Origin: Chiridota heheva
Taxonomy: Eukaryota; Echinodermata; Holothuroidea; Apodida; Chiridotidae
Assembly (NCBI GenBank): GCA_020152595.1
Contig: JAIGNY010003238.1
Location: 224,001 to 288,000 of the forward strand
Direction of reading: 5' to 3'
DNA length: 64,000 nucleotides
The notes beneath the pieces were generated by a model. That model was not told where the DNA came from, did no database searches, and saw only the letters and a program-made list of their open reading frames with translations. Each line of letters opens with the position of its first letter. The stretch's first letter is position 1. Shown piece after piece: positions 36,222-47,097 of the stretch. Position numbers and translations under genes: made by a program.

Positions 36222-36949
36222 GGGGTTTAATATGATTTTGTTGAAAGGAGCTTGTACACTCTCAAGAACGATAAACTGGATTCACATCATATGTGATTGA
36301 TGCACAGATTGCTCATGGTTTGTGGATATGCCATTTTGTAATTTGGTGGTGATGTTAATGAGCTTAATGTAAACAGATCTTGAAATTCTCATATTTTAAC
36401 AACTTGTTTTGCCTCGATATTTGGTGTATTTACAATTATTTTGTTAGCTAGTTCATACATGTTCATGGTGTAAAAATATTGAATTTTAGTTGTATAGTGC
36501 ATAGGAACATCAAAACCTTTGGTTTTCTGGTTACTATTACATTTATTTTCTTCAGTTGGTAACAATGCTTTTTTTTTAAAAGAACGACAATCGATATAAA
36601 GAAGTATTCAAAACATTACAATTAGGGCCGTAATTTGTTGGGGAATAAGCCCACTTTTGGCAGAATAGAAAAAACACATTCACTTTAAAAAACTTTACTC
36701 CCACCGTTGTTGAAGAAAAATGTGGCCACATGTCCCCCCCCCTCGTCATCTTTGCAGAGGAGAAATGCAGCCCTGACTGCAAAATGCTGTTTTTCAGTTT
36801 CTGAGAAAAACACAAATTTGTTATTATTCGTAAATTATTTATCATGCGTAAAAAAGGATCAAAACTTTTCCGAATGTTTATTTTTTTTTGTCTGAGCAGG
36901 GGTAAAATCAAACGTTGCTACTCATCTGAAAATTTCCTTCAAACTTTGG

Positions 36950-37162
36950 GAAATGTAACCGACATTTCCATAATTTTACCAAAATTTTCATAATTTTATT
37001 GAAATTTCTATAATTTTACCGACATTTCGATAATATAACCGACATTTCCATTATTTTACCAAAAGTTCCATAATATTACCAAAATTTCCATAATTCTACC
37101 GACATTCCCATTATTTTACCGACATTTCCATAATTTTACGAAAATTTCCATAATTTGTTTTT
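36950..37162. repeat. 20-bp tandem repeat ATTTCCATAATTTTACCGAC
   Basis: About ten degenerate direct copies of a 20-bp unit alternating TACCGACATTTCC and TACCAAAATTTTC forms. Confidence 0.85.
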
Positions 37163-37622
37163 GACCATTTTCTCAATTTTATTTCAATAATTGATGTATA
37201 AAAAGTTTCACGTATTGTTTCTACAATTTTCAAGTTTTGAAAATGAAGCTTGGTTATTTTAATCGATATAAGAATTGCATTCAAGAAAGAATATCAATAT
37301 TTAGAATGGTTTTGCAATAACAAAAAGATGAAAAGATCGTTCTGCTAAGAATTGTGAATTCGTTTTAAAAGGAACATTTACCTGTTTAGTGAAACATTGA
37401 TATGTGCTTCGATAATTAAGAGATTAATTGGCGATCTTTAAATTGCTCTTATGAATTCGAAATATGAATATTCGACCTCTTTTCCTCAAAGTAAAATGCT
37501 GTATTAATAATTTGATATCTCAATGATATTTATAACTTGCATTTAGTGACATTGAAACGACAATAGTCGAATTGTATACAAATCATGGTAGTGACAAAAA
37601 CATGAATATTGAAGCATTTCAG

Positions 37623-37817
37623 GGATGAGCTGTTTCCCGGGAGCTGTTCAGAAGATAGGGCTTCCCCCCTTTCCGGTGATTTCGATTGCATCTTTCAGTT
37701 TGGAAGAAAAGGTTTCTCATCAATTTGCATAAACTGGACTACAATTTTCCAAGGACGAGTTAAACGTAATGGCGAAGATTCATTTATTGATATTGTTCAT
37801 GTGCATTACAGAAAATG
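37623..37817 (+). CDS. Unrecognised gene, internal exon A
   Basis: The exon is bounded by the acceptor GAAGCATTTCAG and the donor GTAAGG. It takes one base of a split codon, 64 open codons and two bases (TG). These two join the first base of exon B (39272) to give Trp, so the two exons are phase-compatible across a 1.45-kb intron. The translation runs DELFPGSCSEDRASPLSGDF, then CIFQFGRKGFSSICINW, then EDSFIDIVHVHYRKW. It has three cysteines and alternating hydrophobic residues that suggest beta structure. Codon composition looks protein-like and the sequence is not repetitive. I do not recognise the family and give no function. Preceding exons should lie upstream, but I could not find them. 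Confidence 0.6.
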
Positions 37818-39271
37818 GTAAGGATCATTTCATTTTTTGTTTTTACCCATTTTTCATTTTTTCTTTATTTCTAATTCTGCGTCTCTAAAAGCACAAATGC
37901 ACAAAAAATGTGATTTTTGTCCCCAAAAGTTGCATCATTGGGAGAAAACCATATTTCTGTTTCGTGCTAATATCCCTCAAAAGCTTTCGGAAAAAAATGT
38001 CTTAATCACGCATAAACTGTCACCTGCGATGTTCTACCTTAACTTACAAATACGGCCAGGCTGGTCAGCATGAGTGTGAGAATGGGGAAATAGGTGGAGG
38101 GGGGGGGGGGTAGGCACAATGCACACGTTCCCTACTTTTTCGAAACATGACAAAAAATCTCCTTTTTTAAATGAAAAGTGCCCCTAAATTATACTGTCAA
38201 AGGTGCAAGCACTGCATAGCAGAATGTGCGCACACTTTTTGCAAAATATTATAAGTGCCCCTATCAAAATGAAGTGCCCCTTAATAAATTGAAGATGAAA
38301 ATGAAGCCAAACTATATAAACAGATCTACAATCTTGGACAAAACTGTTGAAGCAGTTCAAGATCGCAAAAAAGTTGAAAATTTAGTGTTGTAAATCTTGA
38401 TTTACTTTCTTCCTCAATTTTTAACTCTCACACCTCACCCTTTCCAATTTTGGATCTTTGCTGGTTTTAGATTCTTTTGAAAATCGTTAACAGTGGCCAA
38501 CATTGAATGGGATGGGACGGAGGGAGAGGAAGGACTAAGACGTGAAGGTGAGATAGGGAATACTAGTGTGGATGTCAAGAAACTTATGCAAATGTTCTCA
38601 TAATAAAGAATAATTAAAAATGAAAGAATACGGATCGAGAAACCATCAAGAAAAAGTGCCATTATATATGATGTATGGATGTTGAATAATAAAGAATAAA
38701 AAAGTATCTTAGGAGAGGGGAGGGGGGGGATTTCCATATATAAGATATATGTATATGTGCCACCCGAGCAGATGCCTTTTTTTTTGCACCGTTTGCCTAG
38801 AGCAGGTAAACAATTGTTCTAAAGTTTTTATTTAGTAAAAAAAAATGTCTTTTTTCATCATCATTTTCGTAGTGCAGGTCCCACAAAATGAGGTTTTACT
38901 GTGTTAATTTTGTATTGCTGGTCCATTTTTACAATATTTTTGTTAAAAACTCATACTGCAGGTATCAAAATTGACTTCTTTCACTACTGCAATTACCAAA
39001 AAATATGTCATACTGCGGTCATGTTTTTCGGTTGGTGGACTGCACACCCCTACCACTTTTAGTATTTAGTATTGTTCGAAGTTTGTTCAAAGTTTTTTAA
39101 TACTTAAACATTGTTTTATCCATTAGATCCGCTGTTGAGGGTTGTTTCATGGGCCCCAACATCAATTTCCCGATAGGAAATTTGGGTGTTAGTCTACATT
39201 TGAAAGGTCTTACCTAAATGTTAATAAAGGTGTCAAATTATAACTATCATTGAACATCATATAATATACAG

Positions 39272-39489
39272 GTTTCATCTCTTCTTAGCTGGAGCTGGTT
39301 GTTACACGTGGCAAGTTATGTCAAAACAAAACACAAATCAGCTTGTGTGGGTCATTCATAAGAATGATAGAGAGACTGATTGCATCAGAGCCTTAGGAGG
39401 AATCAATCTTAGATACATGCGAGAAGACGAAGTTATTTTCAAGCATCCTCTAAACGGGTTTATTGCAAAATCTAACGCAGTCACGCAAG
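39272..39489 (+). CDS. Unrecognised gene, internal exon B
   Basis: This follows exon A in phase. The acceptor is ATAATATACAG, although a second acceptor, CATCTCTTCTTAG at 39288, would shorten the exon out of phase. The donor is GTTAGTA. One base plus 72 codons plus one base give FHLFLAGAGCYTWQVMSKQN, then QLVWVIHKNDRETDCIRALG, then LRYMREDEVIFKHPLNGF. There are two cysteines and no signal or membrane segment. The exon leaves in phase 1, and I could not find a following exon before the transposon cluster that begins at 39963. The product is unrecognised; it could be a host gene or a spliced mobile-element gene. Confidence 0.6.
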
Positions 39490-39962
39490 GTTAGTAAATG
39501 ATTTTATCAGTCTGGCAGCATGCCTATTTATGGGAACATAAATGTTCCTATAAATGGGAACATTTTGCTACATGGAAGCCGCCATCATTACTGTCATGAC
39601 TAAACCTTTTCCCCTCCTATTTGATATGTTCACCACGTCGTTTTCGAAATACTAGAAATAAGAGACAATAGAGCTAGGCTTTTTGGCGCGAAGCAGCGAT
39701 TTTGAAAAATCAAATGTTTTTCAACACAATGCTTTTTAATATTTTAAGTAAATAAATTAGAAACTATGACATTTATCGCAACATCTGAACAATATGGCTG
39801 CATGACTCAATATTCTCGTGTGTTATAAATGCTCCGATTAATAGGCATGTTCCCGGACTGTTTATATAACAGTTGAAGAGCGACTAGACTTCTGGAACAG
39901 TAGCGTTGATGAAAAGGTGAGGGGGAAAGAGGAAAATATTCTCCATAATCGGAATAGTCAAT
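39490..39962. other. Intergenic or intronic, short palindromes only
   Basis: Around 39530-39565 GGGAACATAAATGTTCC is a short hyphenated palindrome followed by a second GGGAACATTT. Nothing else is supported. Confidence 0.35.
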
Positions 39963-39966
39963 TTAA

Positions 39967-40662
39967 AGGAAAGGTATCGTCCCATAAAGTCAAAAACATT
40001 CAGAAGTGAATACCTCTGTGCTGGTAACGTATCTTATGTTTTCCAATTTCCCCTATTGATCGCGAGAAATCTCCGATATTATCAATCCCACATCCGCCGT
40101 ATCGAATATATAAGGCCTAATAAGTTATCGATATCATCACATATTCCTCGCAATCAATAGCAAACCTGGTGTGGAATCTGAATGCTTTCAAGTCAATGGT
40201 GTGAAGCAAGGTGATGTAAGTCAAGGTTCCTTTTTCTGATGTGGTAGACTGGGTGATGAGGAAAACGACTGATAATAACAGGAATAGACTTAGATTTTGC
40301 TGATGATATCGCTCTACTTTCATCTACATATCAACACATGCAAACCAAAGTGACTAGGCTCAAATAGTATGCTGCACAAACTGGGCTAAGAATTAATAAG
40401 TATATATCGACATCCAACAAATAAATGAAGTAAACAAGTTCAGATACCTTGGTGCAACGGTAAGCTTACAAGGTGGCGGCGAGGAAGATATCCAAAACAG
40501 AATATCTAAAGCAAGAGTAGCATTTATGGAATTAAATCAGATATGGAACTCAAGCACACTCTTAAAAGACTAGGTGAGGTGAGGTGAATTGCAAACCGGA
40601 AGTGACGTTACCAGCACGGCGGCGTTCAAATCTGAATTTATTTACTGGACGATATGTTTTCT
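39967..40662. mobile_element. TTAA-bounded element carrying a LINE fragment
   Basis: The left end AGGAAAGGTATCGTCC and the right end (complement AGAAAACATATCGTCC) are inverted. A second inverted block, GTGCTGGTAACGT, lies about 50 bp inside each end (near 40020 and 40600). TTAA flanks both sides (39963-39966 and 40663-40666). The 696-bp interior contains a non-LTR reverse-transcriptase piece. Confidence 0.75.
40275..40574 (+). pseudogene. Non-LTR reverse transcriptase fragment
   Basis: The + strand reads ITGIDLDFADDIALLSSTYQ, then YAAQTGLRINK, then VNKFRYLGATVSLQGGGEED, then ISKARVAFMELNQIWNSS. This is the RT motif C (FADD intact) followed by the thumb region in the wording of endonuclease-bearing LINEs. 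There are internal stops and a deletion after TGLRINK. Upstream motif A and the endonuclease are absent. It lies inside the TTAA element 39967-40662, so the LINE inserted into it or was captured by it. Confidence 0.8.
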
Positions 40663-40882
40663 TTAAGTTGACTGAATCTATAACAAACGATATCAGTTTA
40701 AAGCTCGATTGTATCATATATTGTCGCTTTAACAATTAATTTGATAACATATCTTTAATCTGATCATTATTGCAAGATACCTGTAATTATTTAAAAATAT
40801 CTCTGCTTATTTTAAGATACCTGGAATTGAATTTCTGAAATCGCGAATTCTCTGATTAGGTCTAAATAGTTAAAAACAGCTA

Positions 40883-41100
40883 AAACGGCGTTCCATATAA
40901 TTGTGGAGGATTGCATAAAACAGGGCCTCAGAAATGTCATAAGGATTTAGACTAAGTTTCGTTCTTTCTCAAATTTGCCCATGACATTATTTTTTATAAT
41001 TACAATCTTTTTTATATAAATTCTGGCAGAATTTATTTAGATTAACCTTATCTAAAATTATAAATCGGTTTACAGCTCAGTTGTATATGGAACGCCGTTT
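40883..41100. repeat. Inverted 17-bp pair AAACGGCGTTCCATATA
   Basis: AAACGGCGTTCCATATA at 40883-40899 is perfectly inverted at 41084-41100. The outline resembles a short inverted-repeat element of about 218 bp, but no target duplication is visible. Confidence 0.6.
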
Positions 41101-41114
41101 CACTGAACATTTAA

Positions 41115-41693
41115 AGGATTAGTTCAGTGGTGAAACAAGTCCATTTTACATGAAAGAAAACTTTAAAAGAAACAAATTGGTGAAGAAAACATTCAGAATT
41201 TTTTATTCCGTTAAGCCGATATCTAAGTTTAAAGTTTGGCATCATTGTGTAGAAACGACTGAAATCAGACTAGGTGTGACGTCATAGCCTCAGATTTCTC
41301 AAATTTGTTATGGATTCTATTATATTTAGTCATGTGATTTTGTGGCTTAAAAATCATTGAATATGTAAGGAAAGTAGTAAAACAGAATATAGTAAGGATA
41401 ATTATAATTTACCACTTGAAGAAAGTTTTAGGAAAAATAATTCAAATAGTAAAAACGTTAAATAAATTTTCTCTAAAATACATTAACAATTGTTAAGAAT
41501 ATGAGAATAAGGGCGCTGACCTTCTATAGTAGACTTAGTACACCAGTCATTTCTACACAGATAAGACAGAACTTTAAACTTAAATATTTCCTTAACGGAA
41601 TGATATTTTCAATGCTTTCTGCACCATTTTGTTTCTTTTAACATCCTCTTTCATATAAGACAAACTTGCCTGACTGACCACTGAACTAATCCT
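41115..41693. mobile_element. TTAA-bounded MITE, family AGGATTAGTTCAGTGG
   Basis: The left end AGGATTAGTTCAGTGG and the right end (complement identical over 16 bases) are inverted. TTAA flanks both sides (41111-41114 and 41694-41697). The 579-bp interior is non-coding. A diverged copy of one end (AAGATTAGTTCAGGGG) appears in each duplicate at about 47759 and 62167. Confidence 0.9.
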
Positions 41694-41697
41694 TTAA

Positions 41698-42132
41698 TCT
41701 GAAATTTGAGATATCGAAAATTCAATTCAAAATATCTCTAATTATATCAAGATATTTCTGAAAATATCAAGACATCTCTAATTATTTCAAGATGTTTTTA
41801 AAATATTTCAAAAGATGTCAAAAATGGAATTAGATATATTGTGAATTAGTTCATTTATCACTGAATTAGAATTCGAGACACCGCAATTTTAATTCGAAAT
41901 ATCAAAATCTAAAAACTGATATCTCAAACTTAATCTATGACATCTCGAATATGATTAATGATATCTCGCATTTGAATTCCGATATCTCGAGCTCAGGATT
42001 AGATGCTAAAACAGCGTTCCTACCATGAAGTTACCATTTTAGATTATTCATCATATTATTGGTTTTCAACTTTTTATATACGTAACAGAAAGTATAATGA
42101 TCATGCAGTAGTAGCCTATGCATACAAGGGTA
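41698..42132. other. Degenerate ATCTCGAAT-type simple repeat
   Basis: Between about 41700 and 42000 words such as GATATCTCGA, AAATATCTC and ATTTCAAGATATTT recur on both strands. No gene is supported. Confidence 0.45.
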
Positions 42133-42924
42133 TATCTCAGCAAAGGCGTAGGAAGCGGGGGAGGGTCTGGGGAGTTCCCATTCAAAAATGTGAGGGAGAA
42201 GAAGTATGCTTCCGCCCCTCCCCCACTTTTCAGGGAAGGAAACCCGTTATTGAGTTTATTTGTACCTTCTGTGAAATATATAAACCTTTTCGGCGCTTGT
42301 TCTTCTGATTTATTCGATTATAATCTATAATACCTCGACCCGATCCCGGGTCCAATTTTAGTTTCCTCAATTATAATCATTTGAATTGACCACACTTGGC
42401 CATAAAATGTAGCATTACATTGTATACACTGATGTAGCGCCTGCGTATGTGTAACATACAGCATGCAGTTAGTACGTGTACATGGCAGGTGACAGGTCAT
42501 TGCACTGCGAGCGTGTATGTACTGTCACGTACGTCGTGTCTCTATCATCTATTCTTCTTCGTTAAAGAGGGCCTGCCATGGAAAAAAATTGCTGAAAAGT
42601 TGCCTATGGGTTTTTTTTACCCTCAAATTCAAATATCCAACTTAAAAATCGCGAAAAACGGTCGTTTACAGAGGAAAAATTTGTTTGAAATTGCCGGTTT
42701 TCATCGACGCCAAAAATAAAAATAATAATCCGTAGTGACGTCACCGCTTAATGATGACGTTAGGGACCCATTTGCAACTACGTGAATAGACTGTGGCCAG
42801 ATATTATTACTAGCTGATTGTATTGAGTTAGTGTGTAAACTGTACTGACACAGTGATTCTGATTGTACAATACTGTTGATACTGTGATAGTGATGCGCTA
42901 GCTTTTCGAAGAAAAATCAAGAAA

Positions 42925-43227
42925 ATGCCGTTTCGTTGTGTCGTTGGCGGATGCAGCAATAAAAATGTAAAAGGTGTTTCGATGCACAGATTTCCACAAG
43001 ACGCTAAACAACGACGTTTGTAGATTAGGTTTGTGCAAACTACCTGGAAGGACTTTAGCCCTAACGACGTTACACAGTAGAGTGTAATTTGCGGAGACCA
43101 TTTTGCAGAAGAATGTTTCCCCTTAGACCAGCGTTTAAAAATGTCGTTTGGTCTGAACACAAAATCATTTTTGTTACCTGGATCGGTACCAACTATGAAG
43201 AAAGGGAAAAGTGACGATGCCACCTAA
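42925..43227 (+). pseudogene. THAP zinc-finger domain of a transposase, two internal stops
   Basis: Starting at ATG 42925 the frame reads MPFRCVVGGCSNKNVKGVSM, then HRFPQDAKQRR, and later TTWKDFSPND, ICGDHFAEECFP. The C2CH zinc ligands are in place: Cys5, Cys10, Cys56 and His59 (spacing C-x4-C-x45-C-x2-H). The FP pair, the central Trp and the CGDHF box are also present. THAP is a sequence-specific DNA-binding domain found at the N-terminus of P-element and Kolobok transposases. Two TAG codons interrupt it (43021-43023, codon 33, and 43078-43080, codon 52). The frame then ends at TAA 43225, so no DDE-type catalytic region follows. The domain is otherwise very well preserved, suggesting recent decay. 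Confidence 0.88.
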
Positions 43228-43297
43228 GAAATGATGGGTGAACCTACACTAGTTAGTTACAGATAACACTAGGCCGGATGAGAACACCAGCGTTGGG

Positions 43298-43852
<555 letters not shown>

Positions 43853-44899
43853 TTTCCAGCCTCTTGTTAGTCTTACCGGCCTTACACTAGTCAACTGCAA
43901 TGTACACATGCAGTACAGACTTTTAACTCGCCGTTGGGTCACCATTTGCCGCACCGAATTAGGAGCGGCGTTTCGGCAACTTGTTTCGTGATTCTAATTA
44001 AGTTAACACCTTGACTTATGCTGAAATTAACTTATGGTTCTATGTCGTAACTCGAAGGTATCAAATTTTCTGGTGATATTTTTTGTTTGCAATTGGGTAA
44101 AATTTCGTCCGAAATCTACCTCAATATTGAGCCTCTTATTTTCCAGGTCTAATAAGCACTACTTCAACAAGTATGTGCGCGACTGTAAAAGCTCCCTTCA
44201 AATTCTGAGCTTGAATAAGATAATTCAAGTTCAGAATTTTCTTCGGAGCTGTCCGCCATTTGTACACACGCTATAATGCGGAAACGCAGCACTGGCAGAT
44301 TGTAAACAAACAAATGGGTGCCCAACCCTACGTCATCATCAAGCGGTGACGTCACTACGGATTTTTTTTTTTTTTTTTTGGCGTCGATGAAAACCGGCAA
44401 TTTGAAACACATTTTTCCTCGGTAAACGATCATTTTTCGTGATTTTTAAGTGAGATATTTGAATTTGAGGGTAATAAAAACCCATAGGCAACTTTTCAGC
44501 GATCTTTTTTGTTCCCATGGCAGGCCCTCTTTAAAAAAATACTAAAAAAAACTTCTCACAATCGTGAAAATAATTGGGACAAAAATGAGACTTTTGAATA
44601 AGGGGGGGGGTTGAGGTTCGTGGTAAATCAACTCTCCCCCCTCTCCCCTTCTCTCCCTCTTCAAGAAAAAATAATTGTTCCTACGCCGTTGTATCTCGGG
44701 GTTTGGATAAGTGCATTTTTTTATAATGCAATAAATTTAACATCCCCGTAAGTGCTTTACAACTTGGCGCATGTAAGCCGACCAAATTTTGCAATGTGAA
44801 AATTAGGTAGCCTAGATGAATAAAATCAATCCTCGCTTTTTTTTCTAAATACTTTTATAAAAAATGTTACTAAATTACTAAATCAGCGTTCAAAATTAT

Positions 44900-45360
44900 G
44901 ATCTGCCGTGAAGTGCAGCGACGTAGAAAGATATTTGAAATTGGGGGCCAGATTTTATTTTTCTCCCAAATCAAACCTACAAAAATGTATGAGTTTTTAT
45001 GTCCCAAAACCTAATTGGTCGGAAAGAGGGGGAAGGGGAGGAGGTAAAATTATGAAAGAAGTTTTTGCCACATTTCCAGAAAATGAAGAAAACTTTCAGA
45101 GAATTGAAGAAAACTACTCGAAAATTGAAGAACATCCCCTACCCAAATTGATGAACTTTTTCCCAAAATGATGCAAATTTCCCGAAGAATGAAGCAAATT
45201 TCACGAAAATTAAGGAAATTTTCTGACAATTTAAGTAGATGTCCCGGAAATTGAAGAAGATTTCTCGATGAAAATGGAAAATAAATTCGTTGGACCTTCA
45301 TTATTGGGGGCCAAAATGGTATACTTGGCTACAATAAAAAATATAAAAAATTGGGGGCCT
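44900..45360. repeat. Dispersed repeat fragment with GAAATTGAAGAAAA tract
   Basis: It starts with GCGACGTAGAAAGATATTTG and ATTGGGGGCC, and contains a tract of loose AAATTGAAGAAAATTTC words (45055-45270). It ends with a repeated ATTGGGGGCC (about 45304 and 45350). The same tract type occurs at 29660-30420. Confidence 0.55.
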
Positions 45361-45418
45361 TGGATGACACCACATGCCATTAAAAGGCTACACCCAAGCA
45401 TTTTGATACCTTATTTCA

Positions 45419-45588
45419 AGGCCATCTATCGTGATTAAAATGTGGCGGCGTATAATTCATTCCAAAATGATACTGATTGGCCTACCGTAATGTAGACCAA
45501 AGTGCACGCTGTACCATTGTGTTTCGACTTATCAAAACACAAGAATTTAATTTTATTTACCTCGTGCGATAGAGACGACAACTTGCCT
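45419..45588. mobile_element. TTAA-type MITE, second copy of the AGGCCAT family
   Basis: The left end AGGCCATCTATCGTGATTAA and the interior TGTGGCGGCGTATAATTCAT match the copy at 23820-23994. The right flank has TTAA (45589-45592); the left flank reads TTCA, one substitution away. It is about 170 bp. Confidence 0.75.
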
Positions 45589-45991
45589 TTAAAAGAATCC
45601 CAAATTTTAAGTAGCACATGAGTAGCGTTTTAGAAATAAGTTACAAAATTATACTTTGAGGATTGTTTAATTCAGTATACGGTGTTGCGCATAAATGGTT
45701 CAAAGCTTAAAGTCTAACACTAACCCTCAAAATCTGCCGCTCCTTTTAAAAATAATGTGGTAGATAAGAAAATCATCATAGATTTTCATATTACAGTCTG
45801 TACTACAAGATTAAATGATTTTGGAAATTTCCATGGTGTTTAATAGAATTGAATTAATCAGTTAGAAGAGGTGCAGAGGTTCGTACCCGGGTGCCTCCTC
45901 CTTAATGTTCTATTGACAGGCATTGGTAGGGAGTATGGTTAAGATAAATTCCTCTTCATCATGCAGAACTATCTTCACGTTTTTAAACAGG

Positions 45992-46160
45992 CCCGGGTGT
46001 AGTGGCTTAGTGGTGAAGTTGTTTTGCTCGTATGCGAAAGGTATGCCGGGTTCGATTCCCGCCGCGAGCGTTGCGTTGTGTTCCTAGGCAAGACACTGTA
46101 CTCTACTTGCTCTCCACTCAGCTGTAAAATGAGTACAAGCATTGCTGGAGAGTTAACCTT
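45992..46160 (+). mobile_element. tRNA-derived SINE, second copy of the 14.6-kb family
   Basis: Box A is GTGTAGTGGCTTAGTGGTGA and box B is GGGTTCGATTCCCG. The body follows with GGCAAGACACTGTACTCT and CTCAGCTGTAAAATGAGTAC, as at 14597-14780. It runs directly into the TTTTCGGAAAAATTTCC tract at 46170. Confidence 0.85.
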
Positions 46161-46164
46161 CTGG

Positions 46165-47097
46165 CGTATTCAATTTTCGGAAAAATTTCCTTCATATGAA
46201 AATTGCCCCCATATATGGGGGAAATTTTTCTTACATTTTCGGTAAATTTCCAGCATCGATTATTGTGAAATGTTGCTAAATTTTACCAAAATTTCTAATG
46301 ATTTTGCCAAATTTTCCTTCAATTTTTGTTAGTAAATTCCCAATTTTCCCAATCAAAAGAAAACATGCAATAGGGAAGGCAAAATCCTTTCAGGGAGTAC
46401 ATTTCTCTTCGCTTATAAGACTCTGCACCCTCGTTCCAATATGTTCCATTAAGCATGACAAAGACAAAACTGCTCATAGTCACATTATCCCTGGTTTGGC
46501 TTAGTTACAACCCCCTCCCCTTAACACTTTACCCTGACTCCGCCCCTGTCGGTATACTCTCGTTTTTTATACTTCCTGATATCTCTAAAGGTCTATCTGT
46601 CTATGGACATGTCAGCTGTTCAGGCATGTCAGGCATGAAGCAATTTCTATCAGTCTATACTGGCAGACTGGATGAAAGAGTATGAAAATCTGAGCAAATC
46701 AAAGGAAATACTTAGGTCGCAAAATTTTCTTCAAATTTCAGAAAAGAAGTTCATTGTTGGGCAACTTTTCTTCGATTTTCGGTAAATTTTCTTCAAATTT
46801 CATGAAATTTCATTCAATGTTTGGGAAATCACTTTCAACCTTTAAGAAATCTCCTTTATTCTTTTGTCATTTTTGGAAAATTTCCTCATCTTTGGGCACT
46901 TTTTCAAGATATCCCTTTCAATGTTTGGAAAAGTTATTTCATTTTCGTACAATTTTCGGAAATTTCCTTAATATTACTGCAGTTTTACTTCAATTTTGGG
47001 TAATTTTTTTCTTAAATTTTCGGGAATTTTTTCTCATTTTGGGGTAGCTTTTCTACGATTTTTGGTAAGTTTTGCAAAATTTCCTTGAGCAATTAAG
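46165..47097 (+). repeat. Dispersed repeat: TTTCCTTCAATTTTCGG tract plus conserved block
   Basis: A short degenerate tract (46170-46345) is followed by the conserved block (46345-46555: CCTTTCAGGGAG, TTATAAGACTCTGCACCC, CCAATATGTTCCATTAA, GACTCCGCCCCT). After about 180 bp of other sequence, a second long tract (46725-47097) leads into the next copy of the family at 47098. Confidence 0.7.
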
